Shown piece after piece: positions 1 to 9,422 of a stretch of 22,281 nt of DNA. The DNA comes from Acanthamoeba sp. SK_2022b (lineage: Eukaryota > Discosea > Longamoebia > Acanthamoebidae). The notes below the pieces were generated by a model that did no database searches, was not told the origin of the DNA, and was given only the letters and a program-made list of their open reading frames with translations. The DNA lies in assembly GCA_027943245.1 (NCBI GenBank), contig JANDJZ010000660.1, positions 1 to 22,281 on the forward strand. Reading direction: 5' to 3'. Every line of letters begins with the position of its first letter. The first letter of the stretch is position 1. The position numbers and the translations under genes are program-made.

Positions 1-488
1 AACAACATGAACATAGGTTCCTGATCTTCTTCCTGGAGCCGATCATCACGCACGGGGACAACTACACGTTCCTCGTGGAGCTGCTCAAGTTCGTCAAGCA
101 GACCAAGGACGGCATCGAGCCCGGGCGGGAGGACCGCATGCGCGTCCTGTGCGACATCGGCGCGCTGTACATCAAGCAGCGCGGGGCCAAGGCCACCGGC
201 CGCTGGCTCAACCAGAAGCGGCACCCGGGCGACCTCTACCTGCCCCCCAAGTTCTTCCAGCTCGCCGAGCAGCTCACCGAGCGCACCATCCAGGACCTGG
301 AGCGGAGCTACCTCCCCCACGACTTCAGCCTCCCCTCTGGCCGCTCCAACCTCATCTACACCGAGAAGACCCCCGCCAGGACCGCCGCCGCCGTCACCAC
401 CACCGAGAAGACCCCCGCGGCCAAGGCATGCTCGCCCCCCTCTCTCCCCTCTCTCTCGCTAATGCACGTCGTGTTGTGTTGTCTAACA

Positions 489-544
<56 letters not shown>

Positions 545-1337
545 CGTGTAGACGCCGAAGCGCAAGCGCGCAGATAAGGGCGACGGCTTTGACTTTGACG
601 AGGAGGAGGCGGAGTCGAAGGGCAAGAAGGGCAAGAAGGCGACGCCCAAGGGCAAGGGCAAGAAGGCGACGACCCCGGCGGCAAAGGGGAAGGGGAAGGG
701 CAAGACGCCCACGAGCGCCGCCAAGCGCCGTCGCACGGCCAAGGACGACGACGAGGAGGAGCAAGACGAGGCCGAAGAGAACAAGATGGACGAGGAAGAG
801 GAGGAAGAAGAAGGAGAGCAGAAGAAGACGGCCAAGACTCGTGCGGCGAAGAGAAAGAGGACGACCACGCCCGCGAAGGGAAAGGGAAAGGGCAAGGACA
901 GCGAGAAGAAGGAGGAGGAGGAGGAACATGAGGAGGAGGAGGAGGAGGAGGAGGAGGAGGAGGAGCCGGCCAAGAAGCGCAGGTCCGCGCCGGCCAAGGG
1001 AAAGAAGGGCGCCTCCGCCAAGAAGACAACGAAGAAGGGCGGGAAGGAGGAGGACGAGGAGGAAGAGGAGGACGAGGAGAAGAAGAAGAAGAAGGGCAAG
1101 GGGCGAGGGAAGGCCAAGAACGCGAGCAGGTCGGCCGCTCGAGACGAAGAGGAGGAGGAGGAAGTGGAGGAGGAGCCAAAGGCCAAGGGAAAGGGCGGCA
1201 AGAAGACCACGACGCCCAAGAGGAAGGCGGGCAAGGCCAAGAACAAGAGCGAGAGCGAACCTGAAGAGGAGGAGGAAGAAGAGGAGGAGCTTCCAGTCAC
1301 GCACAAGGCCTCGCGGAGGGGCCGAGGCCGCAGATGA
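1..1337 (+). CDS. PDS5: PDS5 sister-chromatid cohesion protein, C-terminal part (5' end outside window)
   Basis: PDS5 is a HEAT-repeat protein that binds cohesin and regulates its hold on chromatin. The exon entering at the left edge (acceptor AG probably at 15-16) reads [20 protein letters not shown] and continues to a CDIG...LPPKFF stretch. This aligns with the end of the PDS5 helical region (human YFLLDPL...CDVAL...LPMKFF). The exon runs to about 425. An intron holding a (CA)n tract ends at AG 550-551. The last exon, 552-1337, stops with TGA at 1335. Its about 260 codons are a low-complexity tail of alternating Lys-rich and Glu-rich blocks with TPKRK and RGRGRR motifs, like the disordered, AT-hook-bearing tails of PDS5 proteins. 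The donor is uncertain: AAG|GC at 426 or GT at 468 both keep frame, and reading through the intron stops at 549-551. It is convergent with NUBP1, 183 bp away. Confidence 0.8.
490..543. repeat. (CA)27 microsatellite in PDS5 intron
   Basis: Uninterrupted CA dinucleotide run of 54 nt inside the last visible PDS5 intron, ending only 8 nt before the 3' splice site at 550-551. Confidence 0.97.
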
Positions 1338-1520
1338 AATGCCCCCCCCCCATCGTTTCCCTTTGTGTACCCCCTACGTCCCATTTCGAGAGAGAAAGAG
1401 AGGCTTGGCAGTGGCTGCCCTTGCTTGCCCTCTCTCCTTCTCCTTTGTATGTAGACACGGGGGGGGGGGGACAGCCACAGGGTGGTTGAACATGCCGAGA
1501 GAAAGAAGGTGTTGAGATGA

Positions 1521-2174
1521 TCAGGAGAGGAGGGTGGCGGCGATGCTGGCGAAGGCGGGGGTGGCGGGGGCGTCGGCGTGGTCGAGTATGGAGGTCCCGC
1601 TCTCGCCGCACTGCGCGACGCGCGGGTCGATGGGCACGCGCCCGAGCAGGGGCACCCCGTACTCGCGCGCCAGGGCCTCGCCGCCTCCGGTCTTGAAGAT
1701 CTCCGTCACCTCGTTGCAGCAGGGGCACACGAACCCGCTCATGTTCTCCACCAGCCCCAGCACCGGGAGGCCCATCTTCTTGCAGAACTTCAACTGGCAA
1801 CAACCCACCCCGATGGCCGACAGCGCGAGCGAGGTGAGCGGGAAAAACGAAAGCGAAAAGCGAAAAGCGAAAAGCGAAAACGAAAGCGAAGGGCGGCGAA
1901 CCTCCTTGCGGATGGTGAGGAGGGAGACCTCCTGCGGCGTCGTCACGATCACTGCCCCGTCGGGTCGAGCGTCCTGCGTGCACGCCCACCCCACTCCCCG
2001 CCATGAGACGCTTGAACCGACGCAGCTGCAGCTCGCCACCTGGTGTGAGCGCTGTGTGCACCTTGAGGGCGGCGAGCACGGTGAGGTGTTCGTCGGAGGT
2101 GCCGGGAGGCGTGTCGACGATGAGCACATCGAGCCGCCCCCAGAACACGTCCTTGAGAAATCGCTTGATCATCG

Positions 2175-2260
<86 letters not shown>

Positions 2261-2425
2261 AGACAGGTGGAGGAGCGGGCCCGTCAGCGGGAAGCACCAA
2301 CGCGCGGTGAGCGTTGGGGGGGCGTACTGGTCTTTCGTGGGCCGGCGTAGATGACCGGCGCGTCCGGGTGGTTGAGCAGGAACTGCACCGACATGACAGC
2401 CACCCCGTCCTTGTTCCTGCGCCGC

Positions 2426-2498
<73 letters not shown>

Positions 2499-3166
2499 AT
2501 GGGCGTGTCTCAGTCCATGCGGCCTCTGTGACGACGCGTGGTCACCACGGCAACTATGGCTCAGGGGAGGCAAAGGGGGAGGGGAGGGAGTAGTACTTGA
2601 CCGGGTTCCAGCCGTACTGGGAGCTCACCACCTGGCCCGTGGTGACGCCCATGAGCAGCGGAATGCTGGGGCCACAGATGTCGACGTCCAGCAGGCCCAC
2701 CTGCTCCGACAGTACACCAGATATTTTTTTTATCATAAATAAACAAATAAAAATAAATGGTCTTTGTCTCGTGCACGAGAGGTGGAGAGGCGTGTGCCTT
2801 TTTGCCCTGGCGAGCCAGGGAAACGGCGAGCTGAGCGGCCACGGTGGACTTGCCCACACCGCCTTTGCCCGAGAGGACCAGTATCTTGCGACGTATGGCG
2901 TTCATGCGCAGCTGCAGCTGGCTCTTGTCTGCCGCCACAAAGAGCTCGGCTCATGTAAGTGAGTGGGCGGCAGCAGTGGCGAGGCCTGGTGCGTGGGAAG
3001 AAGAGAGGGGGCGAGCACCGGGATCCGGCGCAAGTCCGGTCTGGCAGAGGGACTGGCCAGGGCAGCCCTCGCACACGCCGGCTCTTCCTGCCTCCGCAGT
3101 CTCCGAAGGGCAACCCTCGAAGGCGCGAGCCACCTCTTCACCGGCAGCACTGGGTCCGGCCTGCAT
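1521..3166 (-). CDS. NUBP1: Cytosolic Fe-S cluster assembly ATPase NUBP1/NBP35
   Basis: Nbp35 is the P-loop scaffold that assembles 4Fe-4S clusters in the cytosol with its partner Cfd1. Exons on the minus strand: 3166-3019, 2928-2798, 2700-2597, 2416-2328, 2174-2062, 1973-1902, 1793-1521, giving 309 residues (human NUBP1 has 320). The N-terminal cluster ligands Cys19, 32, 35 and 41 are present; they separate NUBP1 from NUBP2. The deviant Walker A GKGGVGKS lies at residues 70-77. The switch motifs [12 protein letters not shown] and [11 protein letters not shown] follow, and the C-terminal CPxC motif appears as [12 protein letters not shown]. The ATG at 3166 gives the expected short leader before Cys19. 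Intron 2 (2797-2701) is best read as GC-AG, because it joins RQGKK directly to VGLLDVD. Introns 3 and 4 hold long GT repeats. Confidence 0.93.
1846..1891. repeat. GCGAAAA short tandem repeat in NUBP1 intron 6
   Basis: Repeated GCGAAAA/GCGAAAG units within NUBP1 intron 6 (1794-1901). On the coding strand this is a TTTTCGC-rich, pyrimidine-rich tract upstream of the acceptor at 1795-1794. Confidence 0.8.
2178..2256. repeat. (CA)39 microsatellite in NUBP1 intron 4
   Basis: A pure dinucleotide run of 79 nt. Read on the NUBP1 coding strand it is (GT)n and directly abuts the 3' splice site GCAG at 2178-2175. Confidence 0.98.
2431..2495. repeat. (CA)32 microsatellite in NUBP1 intron 3
   Basis: A pure 65-nt dinucleotide run. 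On the NUBP1 coding strand it is (GT)n ending about 13 nt before the acceptor AG at 2418-2417. Confidence 0.98.
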
Positions 3167-4074
3167 CTGTTGTAAGAGGGGAATTTAAAGAAGAAAATTA
3201 ATTTCCAACACCACATTCGCGTGAAACTATGGAAAGGAACTGCAGCATTCTGCAGATCATTATGCTCAGCACCAAAATCAATTTTTAAGATGATTGGCCT
3301 CAGATATCTCAGATGAGGGTTACTTGATTTTGCTTGGGATCCGTTGACCAGCCCTTGTCCAGCATATGGCATCACATGTTTCTATCGCCACAGCCTCAAA
3401 GTTCTCAGAAACAGGCCTGTAGCCATCAACATCCATGCAACACTGGTTGTAAGAACAAAGATCTAAAGAGCATAAAAGCTCTTGAGGAGGATTCCACATG
3501 TCACAGTGGCCATGCAATGGGAACTGTGGAAATGGCGTTCATAAGCCAATGCTGATGTACTCCAATTCCAGAGACAGGCTTCTGTGCAATCTACATCAAA
3601 AAGACTCCTATGTAACGGCATACAAACCTTACCATGTAACGTTGGGCTCAGAATTAGATCGATTTTTCTGCCTTGTGTTCTGGTGAGTGACAGGAAAACC
3701 TGTTTTTCTTTGGAGAAACAACGCAACTTCCTGGGTAGAAGTGCAAAACAGCACTTTCTTCAGATCATTACAGCACCTCATGTCCGCTTTTGCAACAACA
3801 AGCCCTCCACCCTCCCCCGCCTCTAATTACTCTACTCCCATTAACTGGGCATCATCCAGTGCTATCAGTACCAGCACCCGGTCTTTTATCTCTGTTACAA
3901 AGGAAGTATTCTGTTTTTCTAACAAGCATGCGCAGCGGGTGAAAGTGTGGGTGGTCTGTATGCGCAAGTAACAACAACCACAACGGCCACTGCCACAGAT
4001 GATGGCACGAACGCCTTTCCATACGCCACTCGTTTTGATTTCTTACAAAAAGTTGTTCAACTAACACAATGCAG
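3167..4074. other. AT-richer intergenic stretch between NUBP1 and the crinkler-like gene
   Basis: About 0.9 kb with visibly lower GC than its neighbours. It lies between the NUBP1 start codon (minus) and the first recognisable crinkler exon (plus), so it should hold the NUBP1 promoter and the missing 5' exon(s) of the crinkler-like gene. Short open frames here have no recognisable family, no repeats stand out, and no RNA gene was identified. The segment CTAAC at 4061-4065 followed by GCAG at 4071-4074 looks like the branch site and acceptor of a crinkler intron. Confidence 0.6.
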
Positions 4075-6250
4075 TGGCTTCGTGGGATGTTGAGAAAACG
4101 GCTGAGTGGGTGGGAAGCCTCTTCCGTGGTGCACGCCGAGAGAAGTACATGGCACTCTTCCGAAACGAGGAGATTGAGGCAAGTGATAGGGCTGTGTTCA
4201 CAGACCTACGGCTAGGAAGTTTGATTCCGTTTGGCCCTCGCACCACTATACTGGCCGCCTATTCTGAACTCACCGGTGCGACTAAGAATGCTCAATCGTT
4301 CTGCGTTTGTTGTGCAGTGTTGTAACAGTGAACAGATACAGGTAAAGCAGTGAAGCCAAGCAATAGGAATGTGGAAACCAACATCAAAATGCACCGAGGT
4401 CGTATCGAACCTTAAGGTTCCATGCTACGATTGGTGCGCAACGCTCATTGCTTGTTCTGTTTAGTGTGCCACTCTTCGCGCGAGGGAGTCTCCATCTGGA
4501 ACCCACTGACATCACCCAGGTGCGCCCTTCCCTTCATCACGCACAGCTCTTTCTCAGATTTCTGTTGTTGTAATGTATCAGAACGATGACCTGCGAGCGA
4601 ATGGACAAAGAACTTGACATACACGGAGCAATTCTCTTTCGATCCCCGCCCTTCTCCGGTAAGACTTCTCTGGCTGAGCTCTTTCGACACTACCTGCAGC
4701 AACGCGACAAGCCAGTTGTTCTAGTCTCCTTCCTTGGCCTATGCGACTCGTCCAAGTTCGAGTCCTTCTGGATGAATGAGTGCAACGGCGTCTCGTGGGA
4801 AGCCCATCTCAAGTCAACAACACCACTCACCGTCATCCTCGACGAAGTGCAGTTCATGTACGCCCTTGGCCAGAGCAGCCCATTCTGGAATGCCATCAAG
4901 CTGGCGATGACTACAGGCGAGGTTAAGACCACCAAGACGCGCGTGCTGGCGTTTGCCTCATTTGGTGAGAGACCACACGTATCTAAGGGCTCAGTCAGTG
5001 GCTTTGCGTCAACTCCCGTAACCTTCGAGAGGATGCTCGACCTGAAGGACATGGCATTCACCCGCGAGGAATACGACGGTTTGATGGCTCAATACGCTGC
5101 TACTGGGCAGTCGATAGGACGTGGTACGTGCATTCTTTTGTGGATGTAGAAGGCCCCCTGGGGTATATAATCGTTTTGTGGCCACAGAGGCGTGGGAGGT
5201 GATCTGGAATGCCACTTGGGGACATCCAGGCCTGGTCAAGTTGTGCCTCGACAAGTTTATCGAAACGTTACCGCTGACCGCTAGGACGGACTTGAGCAAC
5301 GATCACTCCAGTCTGGTCATGGAGTACCTGATGTCACATGACTTCTATGTTGCTCTCAAGGGAACTCGAGCCACTGCACGGCAATCGTTTACTGACGAGG
5401 TATGTGTCAAGTCACAGGTGTTTCATAAACTGTTGACTTCAATATCCAATATAGGAGTTGCGCTACCTGCGCAAGCTGTTGGATGCTGGCGACGATGGCA
5501 TCTCACCTGACGGGTTTCCTGTGGGGCTGAGCAACTGCGGCCTCGTAGGTTTCCACTCCTCGGTAAACCGGATCCGGATCGCCGCCCCTCTCCTTCGTGG
5601 TATCCTCATCCAGCGCTTCTACTCGAGTACTCGGCCCATGTACTCCGTCCGAGACTTTGACGACTTCATCAAGCATACCATTTGCAGAATGGATCCCACC
5701 GTGCTGAAGAACTCCCTCAGCCGTGGAGTGGATACTCCCGTGTACAAACACCCCTGGCAGATGGAATTCTACCGCGCCGCCACCTCTCTGTTGTCCCCCG
5801 AACACACCATCTCCCCCGATGTTGGAACAGTCTTCGGTATCACAGGCTTCTTGGACTTCTACGTTGCTGGCGGACTGAAATGGGGAGTTGAGCTTCTGCT
5901 TGAGGGCGACAGAGAAGACACCCATGAGGGCAGGTTCAAGAAAGGAGGCGCGTACCATGACATGCTGTCGAAAGGTCACATGACCCAGTACCGGCCTCTC
6001 TCCTGACATACTGTTTGCTCATGTGCCCTTTGATATTGACGCTGACTCCACGCGCAGCTTTGCCCTACTCGACTTCCGAGCCCACACCAATCTCAAGGCT
6101 GTAGAAGAGTTCCAGCAGCACTTTTGGTACATCTTCTACCACCCTGACTTCAGCAAAGTAACTCTGAAGCGCATCGACCACGAAGACGAGGACCTGGTAA
6201 TCGGCAGCAATGGAGCGTGTACATCTCCATCTTTAACCTTGGGTCTTTAG
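4075..6250 (+). pseudogene. Crinkler-like protein: SAM-like domain, P-loop ATPase and nuclease-like C-terminus; apparent frameshift
   Basis: Proposed exons: 4075-4275, 4465-4519, 4582-5123, 5188-5399 and 5455-6250; the true start lies upstream. Exon 1 encodes a SAM-like fold (WDVEKTAEWV...FGPRTTILAAY). Exon 3 has a Walker A-like SPPFSGKTSLAEL and Walker B VILDEVQF. The C-terminus has GFLDFYV, KWGVELLLEGD and ALLDFRAH, the order seen in the PD-(D/E)XK-like nuclease end of crinkler (CRN/CR) proteins of fungi, oomycetes and other eukaryotes. Family work treats these as NTPase-nuclease systems linked to transposon-type origins and host-parasite conflict. The frame ends at TGA 6004-6006 while the homologous reading continues one frame over (LFAHVPFDIDAD), so one extra base near 5995-6003 is implied. 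The gene may be a recent pseudogene or carry a sequencing error. The second exon is tentative. Confidence 0.72.
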
Positions 6251-6461
6251 CTCTCGGCTTGTGTACACGAAAGGAGACCACTCAGCGCATGGCCGTGGCC
6301 GTGACGTCCACGGCCGCTAGAGGCGCGCGTTATGTCGAACCTTGTGGTCATTGCCATGTGTCTCTCACATCTGATCGAACAAGCATGCAACGACAACACA
6401 AGAACCAAAGACAGTACTCGTCACGGAAGCTTTCTCTATTGAAACAAGTATGTTGGAGGTA

Positions 6462-6467
6462 AATAAA
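6462..6467 (+). terminator. Possible poly(A) signal AATAAA for crinkler-like gene
   Basis: AATAAA about 210 nt after the crinkler stop codon and just before the convergent ceramide synthase stop at 6529. Position fits a 3' end signal; no transcript evidence is available. Confidence 0.35.
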
Positions 6468-6528
6468 GGTAAAGTCCACCATCTGGTGGGCGCGCATGCA
6501 GAGAGGAGTGAGGCGGGAATGCGCCAGC

Positions 6529-8106
6529 TTAGAAGGCGGCCTTGGCCTTGCCCCTAACGGCACGCTTGGAAGTCGTGGCGACGGGAGGGATGTCCTGCTG
6601 CTTCTTGACGACGGCCTGAGGGCTGTTCTTGGCTGCCTTCTCCCGAATGTCGTCCATCGACTGAGTCCCGTTGCGCAGTGACAGGACGCCGATCCGCACG
6701 ATCTGGTAGAACCAGAAGATCTACTCACGCCCCGCCCACACATCACACGCCGGTGAGACCGCGCTGCCCCATGCTTCGGCTCTGTGCGCGCTGCACCACG
6801 CGTTGACCAACGTACGTTGAGAGCGAAGAGGATGAGCAGCAGGGTGTTGTACGGGATCCAGCCCTTGATGTTGGCAAAGGTGAAGATCTTGATGGTGCCG
6901 ACCATGGTCGTGTGCAGCACCACGTAGGGGAAGTAGACCAACCGGAAGGCCACCCACACCGTGGGAAGGGTGGCGTAGACCGCCAGGTAGAAGGCCGGAT
7001 GGATCGTGGCTGCAGCGCCCAAGATAGGTTTGAGCCAACCAGAGCAGGGCGTCCACGAGAGGGACAAGGGCGCAGACGTACCGTCCCGGTCCAGAGTCTT
7101 GAGGGTCTTGGCAGTGAACACGAAGATGTCGCAGACGTCCTGTAGCGCGCAAAGAATGGGCGTTTGAGCTCGCTGAGTGAAGGGGAGAGTGGGGCGTTGA
7201 TAATTACCATCGAAAACATCACCAGCATTCCGATACGGAAGTAGCCGGTGACGAAGGCGGCGTAGAGGAGGGTGAGAGTGACGGCGTGGTGGATGATCAT
7301 GACCCAGTAGTCCGACTTGCGCGAGTCCTGGAACACGTGGGCGTAGCTGCAGTACACATACCAGCCCGTCTGGATACCGTAGAACCAATAAATCTCCGGG
7401 CTGCACGCGACCAGACCAGAGACAAACACGCACGCGAGCCAGAAGGGCGTGAGCGGAAGTCGCCACCACGCGCTTGATGCAAAAGGGGAGAGAGCTACGT
7501 ACTCGATGGGTTGGTTGGGGAAGCCCTCGAGGAACGTGAGGATGGGGTACCAGAACCAGTCCTGCTTCACCAGAAACCTGTGCCACAGCCAACCCCCTAT
7601 ACGGTAAGCTTCTCCAAAAGGGGGGAAAGAAGCGGAAGGAGGTAGGCCACGCACATGGTGTTAAAGGTCCAGGCGAACGTGTAGAAGAGGACCTGCATCA
7701 CTGACTCCTCAAGCTTTTGCGCGGACTTTTCGACCTGCATTCGCTGCGCGAGAGGCTGTCATAGCGTACGCGACGAAGGAGGTTAGCCGTAGAAGAGCGG
7801 CCGCCAGGGTTACTGTCGGAGGGAAAAACAAAGTAGACGGTACGTCTATGACATGCTTGCGCAGCAAAGACCGAAGAACGCCCGATGCTACGGCGGAGCC
7901 TATGATGATGGCATAGAACGTTGGGTCGGGCCACCATGAGGCCTTGTGGTCGTACACGTATGTGCCTGCGCACGCGCCCAGGTTAATTTTATGCTACACA
8001 GGCGAGCGACAACCTAATAGAGCAGAGAGGGTAGCAAGACAGCAAGCGCACCTCGGGGAATGTCTCGTCCGGCGAGAGTAAGGGGGTAGTCAGGAAAAGG
8101 CCACAT
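6529..8106 (-). CDS. LAG1/LAC1-type ceramide synthase (TLC domain)
   Basis: An ER membrane enzyme that N-acylates sphingoid bases with acyl-CoA to make (dihydro)ceramide. Eight exons on the minus strand: 8106-8052, 7965-7844, 7743-7655, 7577-7503, 7400-7208, 7139-7082, 7009-6816, 6720-6529; 325 residues. Every junction keeps phase. The Lag motif is intact: KSDYWVMIIHHAVTLTL with the paired catalytic histidines, then RIGMLVMFSMDVCDIF, where Asp matches the conserved HD(x)SD segment. DWFWYPILTFLEGFPNQPI matches the PWFYD...YPHQPL region of ceramide synthases. Several hydrophobic segments span the protein. There is no homeobox-like domain. The tail is basic (KRAVRGKAKAAF) and lacks a KKXX ER signal. 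It converges on the crinkler-like gene and diverges from the SIKE-family gene. Confidence 0.92.
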
Positions 8107-8457
8107 AGAGGAAACTAACGAGGTAGGTGCAACGTTGGCACACCTGAGGAGGGATGGTTGGTTAAGGGGGAAGGTGCGGAGGGTTGTGGGTTTGAGTTCG
8201 ACACTGACAAGGCGTGCAGGCTTTTGAACCCTCGGCCGTTGGAGGAGGCTAGGTCGAGAAGCTCGGTGTCCCTCATGGCTGTCCTTCCTTTGAGGTACAG
8301 GCGAATTTCCGCGCCTCCTTTCGCCTCAACAATGCATGTCGAATTCCCGTTCATTTTCCTCGCCGATCATCATCTTCCATTTAATTTTCTTACATGATTT
8401 CTTTGTCCCTCGCGTTCATTTTCTTCGTGGGCTACATCGACAACCCACCAAGCAACA
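8107..8457. promoter_or_regulatory. Divergent intergenic promoter region, ceramide synthase / SIKE-family gene
   Basis: 351 bp between two divergent start codons (8106 minus, 8458 plus). No convincing TATA box or repeat was identified; short open frames here look like chance. Confidence 0.5.
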
Positions 8458-9254
8458 ATGGACAACAAGGCGCAGCTCGTCAACATGCTCTTCGACATCA
8501 CGTTGAGGCTCAAGAGCCAGATGGACCATAATCGTACTACCACGACAACGCTCCTCGCAAAAGCCCACACCCTCAAGGTACAACTTTGAATTATAATTTT
8601 CGTTCGAGATTAACTGTCTAAGTGGTACCGGAACCGGTTTAGGACCAAATCGCCGCTCAGCACAGCAAAAGTGATTATCCCGAACCAGCAGGCAAGCATA
8701 TTCTCTCTTTGAACTGGTTGAATGCAATGTTGCCCACAAATTAATCGCAACCTGCAGAGACAAACACGCGAGCCTTGGCCGAGTTGCAACATGAAAATGA
8801 GGAGCTGAAAGCGTCGGTGCGAGAGTACAAGCAAACGATTGAAGTCATAATAGAAAAGCATCTCACCCAAATGGTTCGTTGGCCGCCTTCACACTGCTCC
8901 AGTTGCGCCTTTGTGCTTACTTCCTCGCCACAGACCGAGCTGCATCAAGAGCACCTGGCCCGGGAGAAGCGTCTCGAGGACCAGCTGGCGACGGAACGGC
9001 ATCACGCCCAAGCATTGCGTGCACAGAACGTTCACCTGAAGGAGAAAGTAGAGCAGATGCTGCAGGTCATGAAAGCTGCTTGTGCATCCGACAGAGAGCA
9101 TGCCTACGAAGAAGAAGTATGTCAGCATTCCTTTTCGATGCAGCGCGCTGTGCAAATAACAAAGCCATCTCTTCCCGTCAAGCAGGCTTATATGACGGCT
9201 CTAGAGAGCGAGAACAAAGCTCTCCGCTCAGCCCTTGGCCTGGACACAGTGTAG
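8458..9254 (+). CDS. SIKE/FGFR1OP2-family coiled-coil protein
   Basis: Members of this family are small coiled-coil subunits of the STRIPAK phosphatase/kinase complex. Exons: 8458-8577, 8643-8691, 8758-8873, 8934-9116, 9186-9254; 178 residues (human SIKE1 has 207). The stretch NTRALAELQHENEELKAS followed by IEVIIEKHLTQM aligns with the SIKE signature NTQIRDLQQENREL...LELIMSKYRKQM. The C-terminal LESENKALRSALGL matches the family's terminal LELENKELRELL helix. The protein is almost wholly heptad-like coiled coil. Exon 2 ends either at CAG|GCAAGC (8691, a GC-AG intron with consensus donor) or at a GT donor at 8671; both keep phase with the next exon. It is followed 168 bp downstream by HEI10 on the same strand. 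Confidence 0.82.
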
Positions 9255-9422
9255 AGCCGCTGTGGTGTGGCACCACTTGACATGTACAAATATACAGCCC
9301 CTACTCAATGGTTGGTACCGCTCCTGCTCGGTTGGCGGGAAATTGGCGCCGGCAAGGAGCGTTTCCTTTTTCGTTGCCGGCATTTTACATTGTACCTCGC
9401 GCGCGAAGAAGGCCACGCCTCC

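Noticed and set aside
356..1384. Long Ser/Leu/Pro-rich open frames on the minus strand opposite the PDS5 tail
   Set aside because: They are antisense shadows of the Lys/Glu repeats and run through the CA microsatellite; no family or splice logic.
589..1515. Arg-rich plus-strand frame overlapping the PDS5 tail
   Set aside because: It is the +1 frame of the same low-complexity exon; the Glu/Lys frame joins in phase to the PDS5 body.
1534..2742. Plus-strand frames rich in His-Thr repeats across the CA tracts
   Set aside because: They read straight through NUBP1 introns and antisense exons; the minus-strand NUBP1 model explains the region fully.
3463..3726. 87-residue minus-strand frame in the AT-richer gap
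   Set aside because: No recognisable family, no splice signals in agreement, and the length is within chance for lower-GC DNA.
4074..4325. Crinkler SAM exon read as a free-standing ORF starting at GTG 4074
   Set aside because: GTG is unlikely as a nuclear start and its G belongs to the AG of a branch-site-supported acceptor.
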